The notes under the pieces were generated by a model. It did no database searches. It saw nothing but the letters and a program-made list of their open reading frames with translations, and was not told the origin of the DNA. Made by a program: the position numbers and the translations under genes. A DNA stretch of 64,000 nucleotides, taken from NCBI GenBank assembly GCA_046331565.1, contig JAXLQP010000002.1:1488001-1552000 (forward strand). The letters run 5' to 3'. Below are positions 8,576-20,931 of the stretch, in pieces; the stretch's first letter is position 1, and the number at the start of each line of letters is the position of its first letter. The DNA is from DASRDU01 sp046331565. GTDB lineage: Bacteria > Acidobacteriota > Blastocatellia > RBC074.

Positions 8576-8716
8576 AAGGCCGCCGCCTCAATTCAGCAAT
8601 CAATCATCATTCACTGAGACCTGGATCAGATTTCAGATCAGGGCCTGAACGCAGCCAGGGTTGCGCGATTGAAAACTGGTCTGGTCATCGGATTGTGTCA
8701 TGAATGCAGGATTGCT

Positions 8717-9739
8717 TCAGTGTGCCAGAAACTGCCGGACTGGCGGAGTCCAGTTTTTGAGTTTCAGAATGGCTTCGCGGATGGCGGGGGCGTTTTTATC
8801 GTCGGGTTGCAATTTCAGCCATGTTTCCAGGGCTTCGGCGGCGGCCCGGCGTTCGCCGCGCAATTCGTGGATGCGGGCCAGGTGCAGATATGCTGCGGCC
8901 AGTTTGCGATTGCTCAGTTCGAGCGCCTTGTTAAGTTCCCTTTCAGCTTCACCGAGTTTTTCCTTTCGCGCCGACTCATCAACTCTCACAGCCAGTTCAA
9001 TCAATGTCAGGCCGTGTGAAAAACGCGATGACGGATTGACCGGGTCGCGTTCAATGGCCTGGCGCAGCGCGTATTCGGCCACCGCGAACTTTTCGCGCCG
9101 GGCCATAATCAGGCCAAACAACTGCCACACGCGCCCGTCACGGTCATTGATGAGACGCGCCTGTTCCAGCGACCTGATGGCCTCGTCCGTTTTATTGAGC
9201 CGATTGTATTCAGCGCCGAGCGCAAAGTGCGCGTTGAAGTAGTCAGGAAAAATTCTGATCGCTTCCTGTAACTGTGCAACGCCTTCGTCAGACTTTCCTT
9301 CCCTGAGGCTGCTGATGCCTTTCTCAAAAGCTTCACGGGCGGCGGGCGGCACGTCCTGCACGAAGCTGGTGCCGGGCGCTGCGCCTGCCTGCTCCTTCTC
9401 CAGCGGCGTCAGCCTGATTTCAACTTCAACGACTTCGCGCTGATTCATATTGCCGGGCAGGCGAAAGATGACGCGCTCTGAAACCCGCTGATAACCCTGA
9501 TGACTGATGACGAGTTCATAACCGGCTGGCACGAGGCCGTTGAAATAGAAATCGCCTTCGGTGCTGGTCACGGTCTGACTGAGGTTGCTGCCGCTTTGCC
9601 ATAGTTCGACGATGACGCCGTTGAGCGTCGCCCCGGACGGCGCGCGCACCTTGCCGTGAATCGTGCCCTGCTGCGCCAGCGCCGGACAGACCAGCACGAG
9701 TAACCAGATAAACGAGATGAAACCGATTTGCTTAAGCAT
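8717..9739 (-). CDS. Secreted carboxypeptidase-regulatory domain plus TPR protein
   Basis: The product is 340 aa. It has a signal peptide (to about residue 22, PALAQQ), then a carboxypeptidase-regulatory/CnaB-like beta domain (about 24-112: TIHGKVRAPSGATLNGVIVEL, EGDFYFNGLVPAGYELVI). Next come several TPR repeats from about 133 to 320 (EAFEKGISSLREGKSDEGV, AHFALGAEYNRLNKTDEAI, AYLHLARIHELRGERRAAAEALE). It is a periplasmic protein-protein interaction scaffold with no catalytic motif. The N-terminal domain is of the same type as that in the two TonB receptors transcribed on the same strand just upstream. It may be read from the same direction, but a strong terminator at 9912-9955 separates it. 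Confidence 0.85.
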   Translation of the reverse strand: MLKQIGFISFIWLLVLVCPALAQQGTIHGKVRAPSGATLNGVIVELWQSGSNLSQTVTSTEGDFYFNGLVPAGYELVISHQGYQRVSERVIFRLPGNMNQREVVEVEIRLTPLEKEQAGAAPGTSFVQDVPPAAREAFEKGISSLREGKSDEGVAQLQEAIRIFPDYFNAHFALGAEYNRLNKTDEAIRSLEQARLINDRDGRVWQLFGLIMARREKFAVAEYALRQAIERDPVNPSSRFSHGLTLIELAVRVDESARKEKLGEAERELNKALELSNRKLAAAYLHLARIHELRGERRAAAEALETWLKLQPDDKNAPAIREAILKLKNWTPPVRQFLAH

Positions 9740-9911
9740 AATGGCGACAGGCTGAGCTGGAAATCGGGCAGCCGTTCAATTGAAAACCAGCCGCGACTCA
9801 GCACGAACTGACATGAAATGAAAAGGCCGTGACCTGTGCCGCGTCCGGTCTTTCATTCGTGAAAATCCGTGTTCATTCACGGCCCGTCTTTCCTGTCTTC
9901 ATCGCTGCCGA

Positions 9912-9955
9912 AAATTGAAAGCCGGAGGCAGCACTTCGCCCCCGGCTTTCAATTT
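9912..9955 (-). terminator. Rho-independent terminator after the first TonB receptor gene
   Basis: A perfect 14-bp stem (9912-9925 with 9942-9955) encloses a 16-base loop. Read on the - strand, the stem is followed by a T-rich stretch (TTTTC). It lies 47 bases beyond the stop of the TonB receptor gene ending at 10003. The remaining bases of the 9740-10002 gap hold a single arm of a TTCGTGTTCATTC-type repeat around 9856-9890. Confidence 0.8.
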
Positions 9956-10002
9956 GTGATTGAGCGCAGGTCATCAATGCGGCCTGACGCTCGTCCTCTG
10001 TT

Positions 10003-13000
10003 TCAGAACTGGAACCGCGCGGCAAACTGGAAGGCACGCGGCCCGCCGGTGCCGAACACGCCAGTCGCGTAAGTGCTGGCCTGGCCGAACGTGGTCGGGT
10101 TACGCAAATCACCGCCGTAACCGGCGTGGTTTGCAAAGTTGAAGAGATTGAAAACTTCTCCGATCAACTGGAGCTGGACGCGCTCTCTGATCTGCACGAC
10201 TCGCGTCAGGCGCACATCCTGCGAAATGAACGTGTCGCCATTATCAAAGTCCGCAGGCAGGGTAATGGTCGGATAGGTCTGGTTGCGCGGCGTGACTTTG
10301 CCAGCCAGCGTCTGATTGTACTGAGCCACCAGATTCTTCAGATCACTGACGCTGACATCGCGCCCGACGCTGTTCACATTCGTTCCAGGCAGCGCAAAGA
10401 AGTTGATGCCCTGGCCGGTCGGGTCAATGCTGCTGATCGAAGCCGTCAGCGGCGGTTTGCTGACCATCTGCGAAATCAGCGACACCTGCCACGTATTGAA
10501 GGCGCCGCGCAGGAAGGCATTACTGCCGCTGTATTTCGGCAGTTCCATCACTCCGCTGAAAGTGAAGCGATGCGTGCGGTCAGACCCCTGGTAACCATTC
10601 GCCTGGAAAAAATTATCCGGGTTGACGACGCCATTGAAGCCCGTATACCGCGACAGCGCATAAGAAGCGGTGAACAGATAACGGTCGGTGAATCGCTTGT
10701 CCACCTTCACATGCATCCCGGTGTAGCGGAAGTTCGCACCGCCAATCGAAACGTTGATCGCTCCGTTCGAGCAGATGGCCTTCGGATCCTGCACCTGCGC
10801 CGCCGTGCAGACCGGATACAGCGGCCCGCCGAGCGAAGCGGCCCGCTGGAAGCGGTTCGCATCGTATTTGAACGTGTCGAACAAGCCGCCGATGTGAACG
10901 GCGCGCCGCATCACAAAGTCAGCCTGCACGACCAGATTGCGCGCCAGTTCGTGCTGCACGCCAATCGTCGTCTGTCCCGAATAGGCAATCGGCGTATCGG
11001 GGCTGAAGATGCCGCCAAAGCCGATGTCACCCGTCGTCTTGATGCGCTCGATGCCGCGCACCGAGAGGTCAGTGCCGTTACCGAAAAAGCCGCTGAGCAG
11101 CGCCTGATAGGTCGGCAGTCCGGCAATAACCGAGGCTCCGGTAATGTTCGGATTCGGCGCGGCCTGATTGTCCAGCCCGAAGAACGAACCCGGAATGATG
11201 TAACGGCCATTGCCCGACGGGCCGGTGTAGGCGCGCTCAACCAGCCGCGTCCAGAACAGGTTCGAGTCGTGGAAGATGCCGCCGCCACCGCGAATCACGG
11301 TCTTGCCGCCCCGCAGGCTCCAGGCAAAACCGAGGCTCGGATCGAAGTTGTTCTTGTCTCTCTTTGGCCCGCTCAGATCACTGAAAATCCGGCTCAGATA
11401 AGCCGGTCGGTCAAGATCGTGATTGAGCAGGTTATCTTCATACGCCCACGCCAGCGAATAACTGACGGTGAGGTTGTCGCTGACTTTCCACTGATCGGTG
11501 GCAAACAGGCGATAGCGGTTGTTGCGCGAAGCCTGAGGCTGGCGGAAGTTCTGCGGCTGCCCGCCGTCACCGGTGCCAATCAGCACCTGATAAACCGGCA
11601 GTTTCTGAAGATCAGCCACCGTCGGCAGCAGACCGGGCTTGAGCGGGCCGTTGAAGGTCGCATTCAGTTTCAGGCTGTCCGGCAGCGCCGCGTAAGCCTT
11701 CAGCGCATCCTGCCCGATTTTGGCGACGGCAGGATTGCTGTTGGTCGCCAGCGGAATCAGTGAAGCCAGGTGCAGCGGATCGTACAAAACGATGATCGCC
11801 GGTTTGACATACTCCCAGCTTCCGCGCCCGTAGAAATGCTCCCACTCGCCGCCCATGCGAATGCGGTGATTGCCTTTCTGCCACGACAGCGTATCGGTCA
11901 TCTGATAAGTCCGCAGTTCGCGGTTCTGCGGCGTATTGAGATTGTTGCCAATCACGAAGCTGCCAATCGTGGTGCGGTACTGTGCGCCGCCCAGCCCGAT
12001 GCAGGTTATCGGGTCGGGACAGTCACTCGACGTGGGAATTTTCAGCCGCCCGCTGTAATAGCCGTAAGAGTAACGGAAGTCATTGACGATTCTTGGCGTA
12101 AAGACCGAAGTGATGCCGCCGAGGGCCTGGGTCGAAACATTTTTCGTCGAAACCCAGTTCGAGGGCAGGAAGGTGCCGTTCGCCGTGTTGTAGTTGGTGT
12201 TGTTGTCGCTGCTGAAGCGGAGGAAGCCGCTGTGTTTTTCGTTGTACTTGTAATCGAATTTGATATTGGCCTGGCGCGCGTTGAGCGGATTTGACGGGGC
12301 CGAGTCGAACTGTGAAAAGATCACATTGTTGTTGGCCACCGGCACGACGCCGCGCTGGTTGTTGTTTTCGATATTGAAAAAGAAAAACAGCTTGTCCTTT
12401 TTGATCGGCCCGCCAATCGAACCGCCGCCCTGACGCCGCGCAAAGAACGGATCCTCGCGGCTCGGATCAATGATCCGGCGCGGATCGCGCTTCAGGCTCG
12501 GATACGCGGAAATATTGTGGTCGCGGAAGTAAAAGAAAGCTGATCCGTGATAATCGTTCGTCCCGCTGCGCGACACGACGTTGACCGAACCGACGCCCGT
12601 GACGCTGGTCGAAGGGTCAAAGTTGAAGGTCGAAATCTGGAACTCCTGCACTGTCTCCTGCGAAAAGTTCTGCGCCGTCCCGCCCGTCACCCGATCATTG
12701 ATCGTCGCGCCATCCACCGAAATGCGCGTCATCGCCTGAGAAGCTCCCGCAATTGAAACGCGGAAGAAATTGTTCGGACTCGTTCCCGGATTGTCCACCG
12801 ATTCGACCGCCACGCCCGGTTCAAGCAGCGCGAGTTGCAGAAAGTTGCGCCCGTTGAGCGGCAGGCTTTCAATCTGCTTGCGATTGACGACGCCGTCAAT
12901 CTTGTAATCAGTCGTGTTGATGGCCGGAGTCTCAGCCGTCACGACCACCGTTTCAGAGGCCTGTCCGACCTGCAGATCGAAATCAGCCGTGATGGTTTCA

Positions 13001-13299
13001 CCGACCTGGAGCGTCACGTCGCTCTGCCCGGTCTTGAACCCTCCGGCGGTCACTTTCACTTCATAATCGCCCGGCGGCAGCGTGGGAATCTGATATTCCC
13101 CTGAAGAATTCGTGGTCACCTTGCGTTCGGCGCCGGTGCCTTTGTTGCGCACGGTCACGGTCGCATTTGGCACAACCGCCTTTGACGGATCGGTGACCGC
13201 ACCGCGAATCGTGCCGGTCGGCACCTGAGCCAACGCTGAAAGGGTGAGCAAACTCACCAGTAAACCGAAAATCAACGAGTGTCTGGCAGGTCCTCGCAT
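10003..13299 (-). CDS. Oar-type TonB-dependent outer membrane receptor (copy 1)
   Basis: The product is 1098 aa. The start at 13299 is chosen because an AAGGAGG ribosome-binding site lies 7 bases upstream and a signal peptide follows (hydrophobic to ALAQ); the frame is open further but without these signs. After the signal peptide comes a carboxypeptidase-regulatory domain (TGTIRGAVTDPSKAVVPNA, GEYQIPTLPPGDYEV). Then a plug region (NGRNFLQLALLEPG, VSRSGTNDYHGSAFFYFRDH) and a long beta-barrel end in an aromatic terminus (FQFAARFQF). This architecture is the Acidobacteria/Oar-type receptor. The ligand is not evident; no FecR/sigma pair is nearby. It lies 339 bases downstream of a second receptor gene. 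Confidence 0.92.
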   Translation of the reverse strand: MRGPARHSLIFGLLVSLLTLSALAQVPTGTIRGAVTDPSKAVVPNATVTVRNKGTGAERKVTTNSSGEYQIPTLPPGDYEVKVTAGGFKTGQSDVTLQVGETITADFDLQVGQASETVVVTAETPAINTTDYKIDGVVNRKQIESLPLNGRNFLQLALLEPGVAVESVDNPGTSPNNFFRVSIAGASQAMTRISVDGATINDRVTGGTAQNFSQETVQEFQISTFNFDPSTSVTGVGSVNVVSRSGTNDYHGSAFFYFRDHNISAYPSLKRDPRRIIDPSREDPFFARRQGGGSIGGPIKKDKLFFFFNIENNNQRGVVPVANNNVIFSQFDSAPSNPLNARQANIKFDYKYNEKHSGFLRFSSDNNTNYNTANGTFLPSNWVSTKNVSTQALGGITSVFTPRIVNDFRYSYGYYSGRLKIPTSSDCPDPITCIGLGGAQYRTTIGSFVIGNNLNTPQNRELRTYQMTDTLSWQKGNHRIRMGGEWEHFYGRGSWEYVKPAIIVLYDPLHLASLIPLATNSNPAVAKIGQDALKAYAALPDSLKLNATFNGPLKPGLLPTVADLQKLPVYQVLIGTGDGGQPQNFRQPQASRNNRYRLFATDQWKVSDNLTVSYSLAWAYEDNLLNHDLDRPAYLSRIFSDLSGPKRDKNNFDPSLGFAWSLRGGKTVIRGGGGIFHDSNLFWTRLVERAYTGPSGNGRYIIPGSFFGLDNQAAPNPNITGASVIAGLPTYQALLSGFFGNGTDLSVRGIERIKTTGDIGFGGIFSPDTPIAYSGQTTIGVQHELARNLVVQADFVMRRAVHIGGLFDTFKYDANRFQRAASLGGPLYPVCTAAQVQDPKAICSNGAINVSIGGANFRYTGMHVKVDKRFTDRYLFTASYALSRYTGFNGVVNPDNFFQANGYQGSDRTHRFTFSGVMELPKYSGSNAFLRGAFNTWQVSLISQMVSKPPLTASISSIDPTGQGINFFALPGTNVNSVGRDVSVSDLKNLVAQYNQTLAGKVTPRNQTYPTITLPADFDNGDTFISQDVRLTRVVQIRERVQLQLIGEVFNLFNFANHAGYGGDLRNPTTFGQASTYATGVFGTGGPRAFQFAARFQF

Positions 13300-13524
13300 A
13301 GGACTTCCTCCTTTGTGATTGTGGATGGTGCTCGAGTCAGAATATGGGTTCAGACTAAGGCAGTAACGCGCGCTGAGAGCGGATGGAATGCGCGTCTGAG
13401 GAAGGAAGTATGAATTGTCAGCCTGGATATTCATTACCCCGGTCTCCCGCAGGTAAAAAGGAAAATAAGTACTTTACATCTCTGTCTGACAGCTCCTGAT
13501 GCGATTGAATTGCAACTGACACCT

Positions 13525-13620
13525 GAAGGTGAGCGGTGAAGCAGTGCCTCATCGCTCACCTTCCCCTTTTCGTTTTCGCCTGGCGCGCGCAACTGCCCGC
13601 ACTCGCTCAGGCGAAAAACG
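13525..13620. terminator. Two adjacent hairpins between the TonB receptor genes
   Basis: Stem 1 pairs 13525-13535 with 13553-13563 (11 bp, GAAGGTGAGCG). Stem 2 pairs CGTTTTCGCCTG near 13571-13582 with its near-complement ending about 13620. A T-rich stretch lies between them on the + strand, while the upstream receptor gene ends at 13639 on the - strand. Termination on the - strand is plausible but lacks a perfect U-run. The remainder of the 13300-13638 gap is the leader of receptor copy 1. Confidence 0.5.
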
Positions 13621-13638
13621 GCCATTCGATGATCCGGC

Positions 13639-16935
<3,297 letters not shown>

Positions 16936-17193
16936 AATTTTTCCTCCTTAAGTTAATGAACCGATGGTGCTGATGGGTTTGCTGTGAAGATTACCTTACC
17001 CGCGCGTTGCGGCGAATGCAGCGCCGGGTCAGTGCGAATGACTGCCTGGTAAAATAAATGCCGTCCTCGAATCGCCATCGTTCAGGTCTGTCGCCGTAAC
17101 AGTTGTCATTGTTGCAAAGCAGGCTCAGGGTGAGTCTGCCCGGATGATGAGGTCAGTCAGCATTTTCAATCGTTCAGTATTTTACTTCCAGCT

Positions 17194-17409
17194 TCAGAGG
17201 CTGACCAGAATTCTGCTCGTCCAGGTTACCCCGGACCAGGCCGCACGGGAATTTCGGTTCCGGCCCGCATCACTGCTCGAAACACCTGCTCCGGGTTGAT
17301 CGGAAGCCGTGCGGTTCTGTCCGACAACGTGGCCTTCCAGGGACAGGTCATTTGCGTCACACGAAGCCTCGTGCGCAAATAGAGAACCTGTCTTTGGGTG
17401 AACTCGCAT
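17194..17409 (-). CDS. Possible small unrecognised gene (71 codons) in a long intergenic region
   Basis: An ATG at 17409 is preceded by AAGGAG six bases upstream, a very good ribosome-binding site. The frame then runs 71 codons (starts MRVHPKTGSL, ends RILVSL). I recognise no family, hydrophobic segment or motif. It lies in the 853-base gap 16936-17788 between receptor copy 2 and the small + strand gene at 17789. Apart from this frame I see only short hairpins in that gap, such as GCACC/GGTGC near 17704-17719 and GCCCAA/TTGGGC at 17732-17751. It may equally be chance. Confidence 0.25.
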   Translation of the reverse strand: MRVHPKTGSLFAHEASCDANDLSLEGHVVGQNRTASDQPGAGVSSSDAGRNRNSRAAWSGVTWTSRILVSL

Positions 17410-17788
17410 CACTTTCTCCTTGTCCGAATCCGGGAGCCTGAGGGGTGCGGTGTGTCGTACAGGTAGCGACAGAGACAGAGATGGAAACCAGGGGGGTAAT
17501 CGCCTCGCTGAATTCACAGAGTAAGATTCAGGAATGCTCAGTCAGCAGGGACATAATATTTTATCCCCGCACCTCATCTCCCGGTCTGGACCGCAAAATG
17601 AAACACCCTCGGTTATTTCCCAGCTCAGCTATGTCCCAGCTTTGACTTTGTATGTTTTCTCGTAATGCTGTAAGAATGATCCCACAGGAACGTCACCAGC
17701 TTCTGCACCATTGGAAGGTGCGGCGATTATAGCCCAAAAGAATAATTGGGCAAACCTTTTTGACGGAAAACGAACGAAGGAGACACCG

Positions 17789-18079
17789 ATGGAACAACCA
17801 GTCTGGAATTTCGAGCAGGAACCTTCCCCGGAACGAATGGACGAAACCGGCGTCAACCTGCGCGCCTATTTTGACCGGATGGAAGACGACAAAATGCAGC
17901 AGTACCGGACAGAATGGACTGACGAGCAGGTCATCGCCTGGGACGGCAACTTCCGCGATGACGGCTGTCTGATGATTCTCTGCTGCGAACGCGACGTTGA
18001 CATTGACGAGTACCGTCAGGTCCTTGAACAGTGCATCGCTTACCGCAACCGCGTCAGACCGCAGCTCAGCCAGGTCTGA
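17789..18079 (+). CDS. Small acidic hypothetical protein
   Basis: The product is 96 aa. The ATG at 17789 is chosen because GAAGGAG lies 8 bases upstream; the frame is open further upstream but has no such signal. The protein is acidic, soluble and lacks a signal peptide or membrane segment. It is rich in Asp/Glu/Gln (PERMDETGVNLRAYFDRMED), with a central YRTEWTDEQVIAWDGNF and a cysteine pair (LCCERDVDIDEYRQVLEQC). I do not recognise a family. It is transcribed alone, convergent with the phosphotriesterase-like gene. Confidence 0.7.
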   Translation: MEQPVWNFEQEPSPERMDETGVNLRAYFDRMEDDKMQQYRTEWTDEQVIAWDGNFRDDGCLMILCCERDVDIDEYRQVLEQCIAYRNRVRPQLSQV

Positions 18080-18124
18080 AATACCTTAACCTGATGCTGC
18101 CGTGAAGGTACGACGAACCGGATT

Positions 18125-19102
18125 TCAGTAAGCTCCCTGCCGCTCGAAAATGCGACGGGGATTTTCAATCAGCATGGCGCTGATCTGCGCGTCGGTCACG
18201 CCTGCCTCCTTCAGCGCCGGAATCACATCGTTGTGAATGTGCAGGAAATGCCAGTTCGGCAGCACCGCCGGAAGCGCGCGTTCGGGCAGCCAGTCATTAA
18301 AACAGGCAGCGTCGTGCGAGAGCACCATCTGATCAGCGTGGCCGCGTTCGCACAGCCGCGCCGCCGTCTGCACCCGGTCGGCAAACGGCAGCAGCACGTC
18401 AATTCCGAACCGATCCATCCCGATGTAAGAACCGCTTGCCATCAACTCTTCCAGGTAATCAAGATCGGTCGTGTCGCCTGAATGGCCGATGATGACCCGC
18501 GACAGATCAACGCCTTCCTCACGAAAGATGCGCTGCTGCTCCAGCCCGCGCCGCGTGTGCGCGTGCGTGTGCGTTGAAATCGGCACGCCCGTCTGCCGGT
18601 GCGCCTGCGCCACCGCGCGCAACACCCGCTCAACGCCCGGCGTCACGCCCGGTTCATCGGTCGCGCATTTCAGAATGCCCGCTTTGACGCCGGTATCAGC
18701 AATGCCCTGCTCGATGTCGCGCACGAACATTTCGGTCATAATTTCAGGCCCGCCGAGCGTCGTGCCCGGCCCCTGATACTGAAAGTAAAACGGAATGTCG
18801 TTGTAGGTATACACGCCTGTCGCCACGATGATGTTGACCGCAGTCTGCGCCGCGACGCGCTGAATGCGCGGAATGTAGCGCCCCAGTCCGATCACCGTCA
18901 GATCAACCAGACTCTGCACGCCGCGTTCATAAAGCTCATTGAGCCGCGTGACGGCATCGCTGATGCGCTGATCCTCATCGCCCCACGCTTCGGGGTAATT
19001 GAGCATGATTTCAGTCGAAAGCACAAAAACGTGTTCGTGCATCAGCGTTGCGCCAAGCTGCGCTGAATCAACCGGGCCTCTGACCGTACTGATCTGAGCC
19101 AT
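18125..19102 (-). CDS. Phosphotriesterase-family metallohydrolase (lactonase/PTE-like)
   Basis: The product is 325 aa from the ATG at 19102 (GGAGG 5 bases upstream). It has the binuclear metal centre of the PTE family: HEH (H22, H24), a carbamylated-lysine candidate K145 (GILKCATDE), H178 (STHTHAH), H207 (IGHSGD) and D264 (LSHDAACF). The length matches the family (about 320-350 aa). No signal peptide is present, so it is cytosolic unless the longer frame is used. Family members hydrolyse lactones, phosphotriesters or amides. The start lies 10 bases after the stop of the hexaheme cytochrome gene, so the two are probably one transcript. Confidence 0.92.
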   Translation of the reverse strand: MAQISTVRGPVDSAQLGATLMHEHVFVLSTEIMLNYPEAWGDEDQRISDAVTRLNELYERGVQSLVDLTVIGLGRYIPRIQRVAAQTAVNIIVATGVYTYNDIPFYFQYQGPGTTLGGPEIMTEMFVRDIEQGIADTGVKAGILKCATDEPGVTPGVERVLRAVAQAHRQTGVPISTHTHAHTRRGLEQQRIFREEGVDLSRVIIGHSGDTTDLDYLEELMASGSYIGMDRFGIDVLLPFADRVQTAARLCERGHADQMVLSHDAACFNDWLPERALPAVLPNWHFLHIHNDVIPALKEAGVTDAQISAMLIENPRRIFERQGAY

Positions 19103-19112
19103 CCCGCCTCCT

Positions 19113-20147
19113 TCAGTATTCACACAGCCCGCTCGTGACCGTGTATTTTTTCGCGCCTTTGATCGAAGGTTCGTTGTTGTGACAGTCAAAGCAGACCGGC
19201 GAGCGCGGCGGCAGTTTGTGCCGGGCGATTGACAGTTCGTGCGAAGGCGCGTGTACCTGATGACAATTGATGCAGGTCGGATAGTCTTTGCCGTACATCA
19301 CCACATCGCGCGCGTTGCGGTAAACGTGGCGGTCGCCCGGATTGAGCTTTTCGTCATCGGCCTTTGACCAGTCAACCTCGAAATCCTGAAACAGATTGTC
19401 GCCCGCAATGAAGTTGTTCGGATAAGGCAGTCCGGTCGAGCGCGATTTGCCTTCGCGCAAATGGCACTGCGCGCAGATCGAAGTGATTGCCTTCGCATCA
19501 TTGCGCCGCTTTTTTGAAAGCCAGATCAGCGTGGTGTCGTTGCCGTGCTCAAGATTCACATCGCCGTGACAGGTGTAACAATCCAGCCCGAACCCCGTAA
19601 AGGTTTTTGCCTTTGCGTCCACGCCGGTCGCGTGACACCCGGCGCAGCGATTCGCAAATTTGTCCTTGTCCCAGGCCGGTTTGTCCTTGTCGAGCCATTC
19701 CCTGACTTTGCTTTCGGAATCAATCACCGCCTGGGTGTTGAGCATGGCAAATTTGCCGTAACCCTCTTTTTTCAGAAACCGCACGCGATGACGGCTGCCC
19801 ATAAAATATTCAATGCCCGAAGCCACCGACGCCAGTTCCGGCGCCTTGAGCAGTTCGCGCAGTTGCGGCGCATCTTCGGGTTGCCGCACCGCCACGCCGT
19901 GCGCATTCTTCTGCCAGTGCGCGCCAATCGTGTTGCGATGACAGAACAGGCATTCGTCACCGTGAACGAATTCGGGCACGGGCTGCCCGGCGTGATTGCC
20001 GCCCCACGCTTTCGGGTCGAGCGGTTTCGGCGCGGGCGCTTCCTGCGCGCCCGACTGCTGCCCGTGCGTAGTCGCGCTCAGCACAGTCATTATCAGAACG
20101 ATGGACACCACCAACAGGTACTTGAACCAGACAATGCTCTTCATCAT
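19113..20147 (-). CDS. Secreted hexaheme c-type cytochrome
   Basis: The product is 344 aa with a signal peptide (hydrophobic residues about 8-25). It has six CxxCH heme-binding motifs, at residues 66-70 (CLFCH), 168-172 (CAGCH), 190-194 (CYTCH), 225-229 (CAQCH), 292-296 (CINCH) and 319-323 (CFDCH). Additional His residues could serve as distal ligands. It is a periplasmic electron carrier, similar in style to multiheme cytochromes of the octaheme/NrfB-like superfamily, but I cannot assign a reaction. It is the second gene in an apparent - strand run (RraA-like, cytochrome, phosphotriesterase-like) with 10- and 18-base gaps. Tandem ATG codons at 20142-20147 leave a one-codon start ambiguity. 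Confidence 0.92.
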   Translation of the reverse strand: MMKSIVWFKYLLVVSIVLIMTVLSATTHGQQSGAQEAPAPKPLDPKAWGGNHAGQPVPEFVHGDECLFCHRNTIGAHWQKNAHGVAVRQPEDAPQLRELLKAPELASVASGIEYFMGSRHRVRFLKKEGYGKFAMLNTQAVIDSESKVREWLDKDKPAWDKDKFANRCAGCHATGVDAKAKTFTGFGLDCYTCHGDVNLEHGNDTTLIWLSKKRRNDAKAITSICAQCHLREGKSRSTGLPYPNNFIAGDNLFQDFEVDWSKADDEKLNPGDRHVYRNARDVVMYGKDYPTCINCHQVHAPSHELSIARHKLPPRSPVCFDCHNNEPSIKGAKKYTVTSGLCEY

Positions 20148-20165
20148 TCCCTGTTCCTTGTGTGT

Positions 20166-20924
20166 TCAGATGCGATTGAAAACCTCAATCGCCTTTTGCA
20201 GCGATTTATATTGTCTGATGAAGGGATACATTTTGTTTTCGCGTTCGTCAATCTCCTGCGCCTTTTTCAGCACCTCATCAGCGCGTTCCTGCGGCACGAC
20301 CACGACGCCGTCCTCATCAGCCACAATGATGTCGCCGGGGCGCACCGTCACGCCCGCACATTCAACCGGAACGTTGCGCGCCACTGTCGCGTAACGTCCG
20401 ACCGCTGTCGCCGGACTTGTCGAGCGCGCATAAACCGTCAGGCCCATCCGCCGCAAATCCCACACGTCACGCACCGCGCCGTCAATCACCATCCCGGCCA
20501 TTCCGCGCACCTTCGCCGCCGTGCCCATCAGATTGCCCATCGCGGCAATGTCGAGCGTGCCTTCCATGACGATCACGCCGACTTCGCCGGGCTTTGCGTT
20601 GTCAATCATCTCAACCGAATGCTTCGTCGAAAGCGCCGGCGTCGCCTGTTCGGGCGCGGCAGGCCTGACCAGCGAAGTCACCGCGCGACCGACCAGCGGC
20701 CCCATAATCACCGGCTTCATATCGTGCGCCATAAACCCGCGCTGCCCGGTCACGAGTTCAACCGCGTCAGCGACCGAAGCCGGATACGTTTTTTTGAATC
20801 CGGCAATCAGCGGATCTGTCTCCTGCTTTTTTTTCTGCACCGTCGCGGCAGTCGCAATCAAAAGCAACAGCGCAACCAGACTGCACACAATCAAAGCACG
20901 ACGTTTGTTCATCAGCTTTTTCAT
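20166..20924 (-). CDS. Exported or membrane-anchored RraA-like protein
   Basis: The product is 252 aa from the ATG at 20924; GAGGAAGGG sits just upstream, and the upstream yhcG-like gene ends 8 bases before. The N-terminus (MKKLMNKRRALIV, then a VALLLLIATAAT core) is a signal peptide or anchor. The rest matches the RraA/HMG aldolase family: GPLVGRAVT, then GNLMGTAAKVRGMAGMVIDG, then VRDVWDLRRMGLTVYAR with the GxxxRD core that binds substrate and Mg, and GDIIVADEDGVVVVP. Family members are 4-hydroxy-4-methyl-2-oxoglutarate aldolases/oxaloacetate decarboxylases or RNase E inhibitors, all normally cytosolic. Export is the odd feature. Confidence 0.88.
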   Translation of the reverse strand: MKKLMNKRRALIVCSLVALLLLIATAATVQKKKQETDPLIAGFKKTYPASVADAVELVTGQRGFMAHDMKPVIMGPLVGRAVTSLVRPAAPEQATPALSTKHSVEMIDNAKPGEVGVIVMEGTLDIAAMGNLMGTAAKVRGMAGMVIDGAVRDVWDLRRMGLTVYARSTSPATAVGRYATVARNVPVECAGVTVRPGDIIVADEDGVVVVPQERADEVLKKAQEIDERENKMYPFIRQYKSLQKAIEVFNRI

Positions 20925-20931
20925 CCCTTCC

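Noticed and set aside
10126..11763. Long + strand open frame (545 codons) opposite TonB receptor copy 1
   Set aside because: It is antisense to a clear receptor gene and translates to Arg/Ile-rich sequence with no recognisable motif; such frames are common in G+C-rich DNA.
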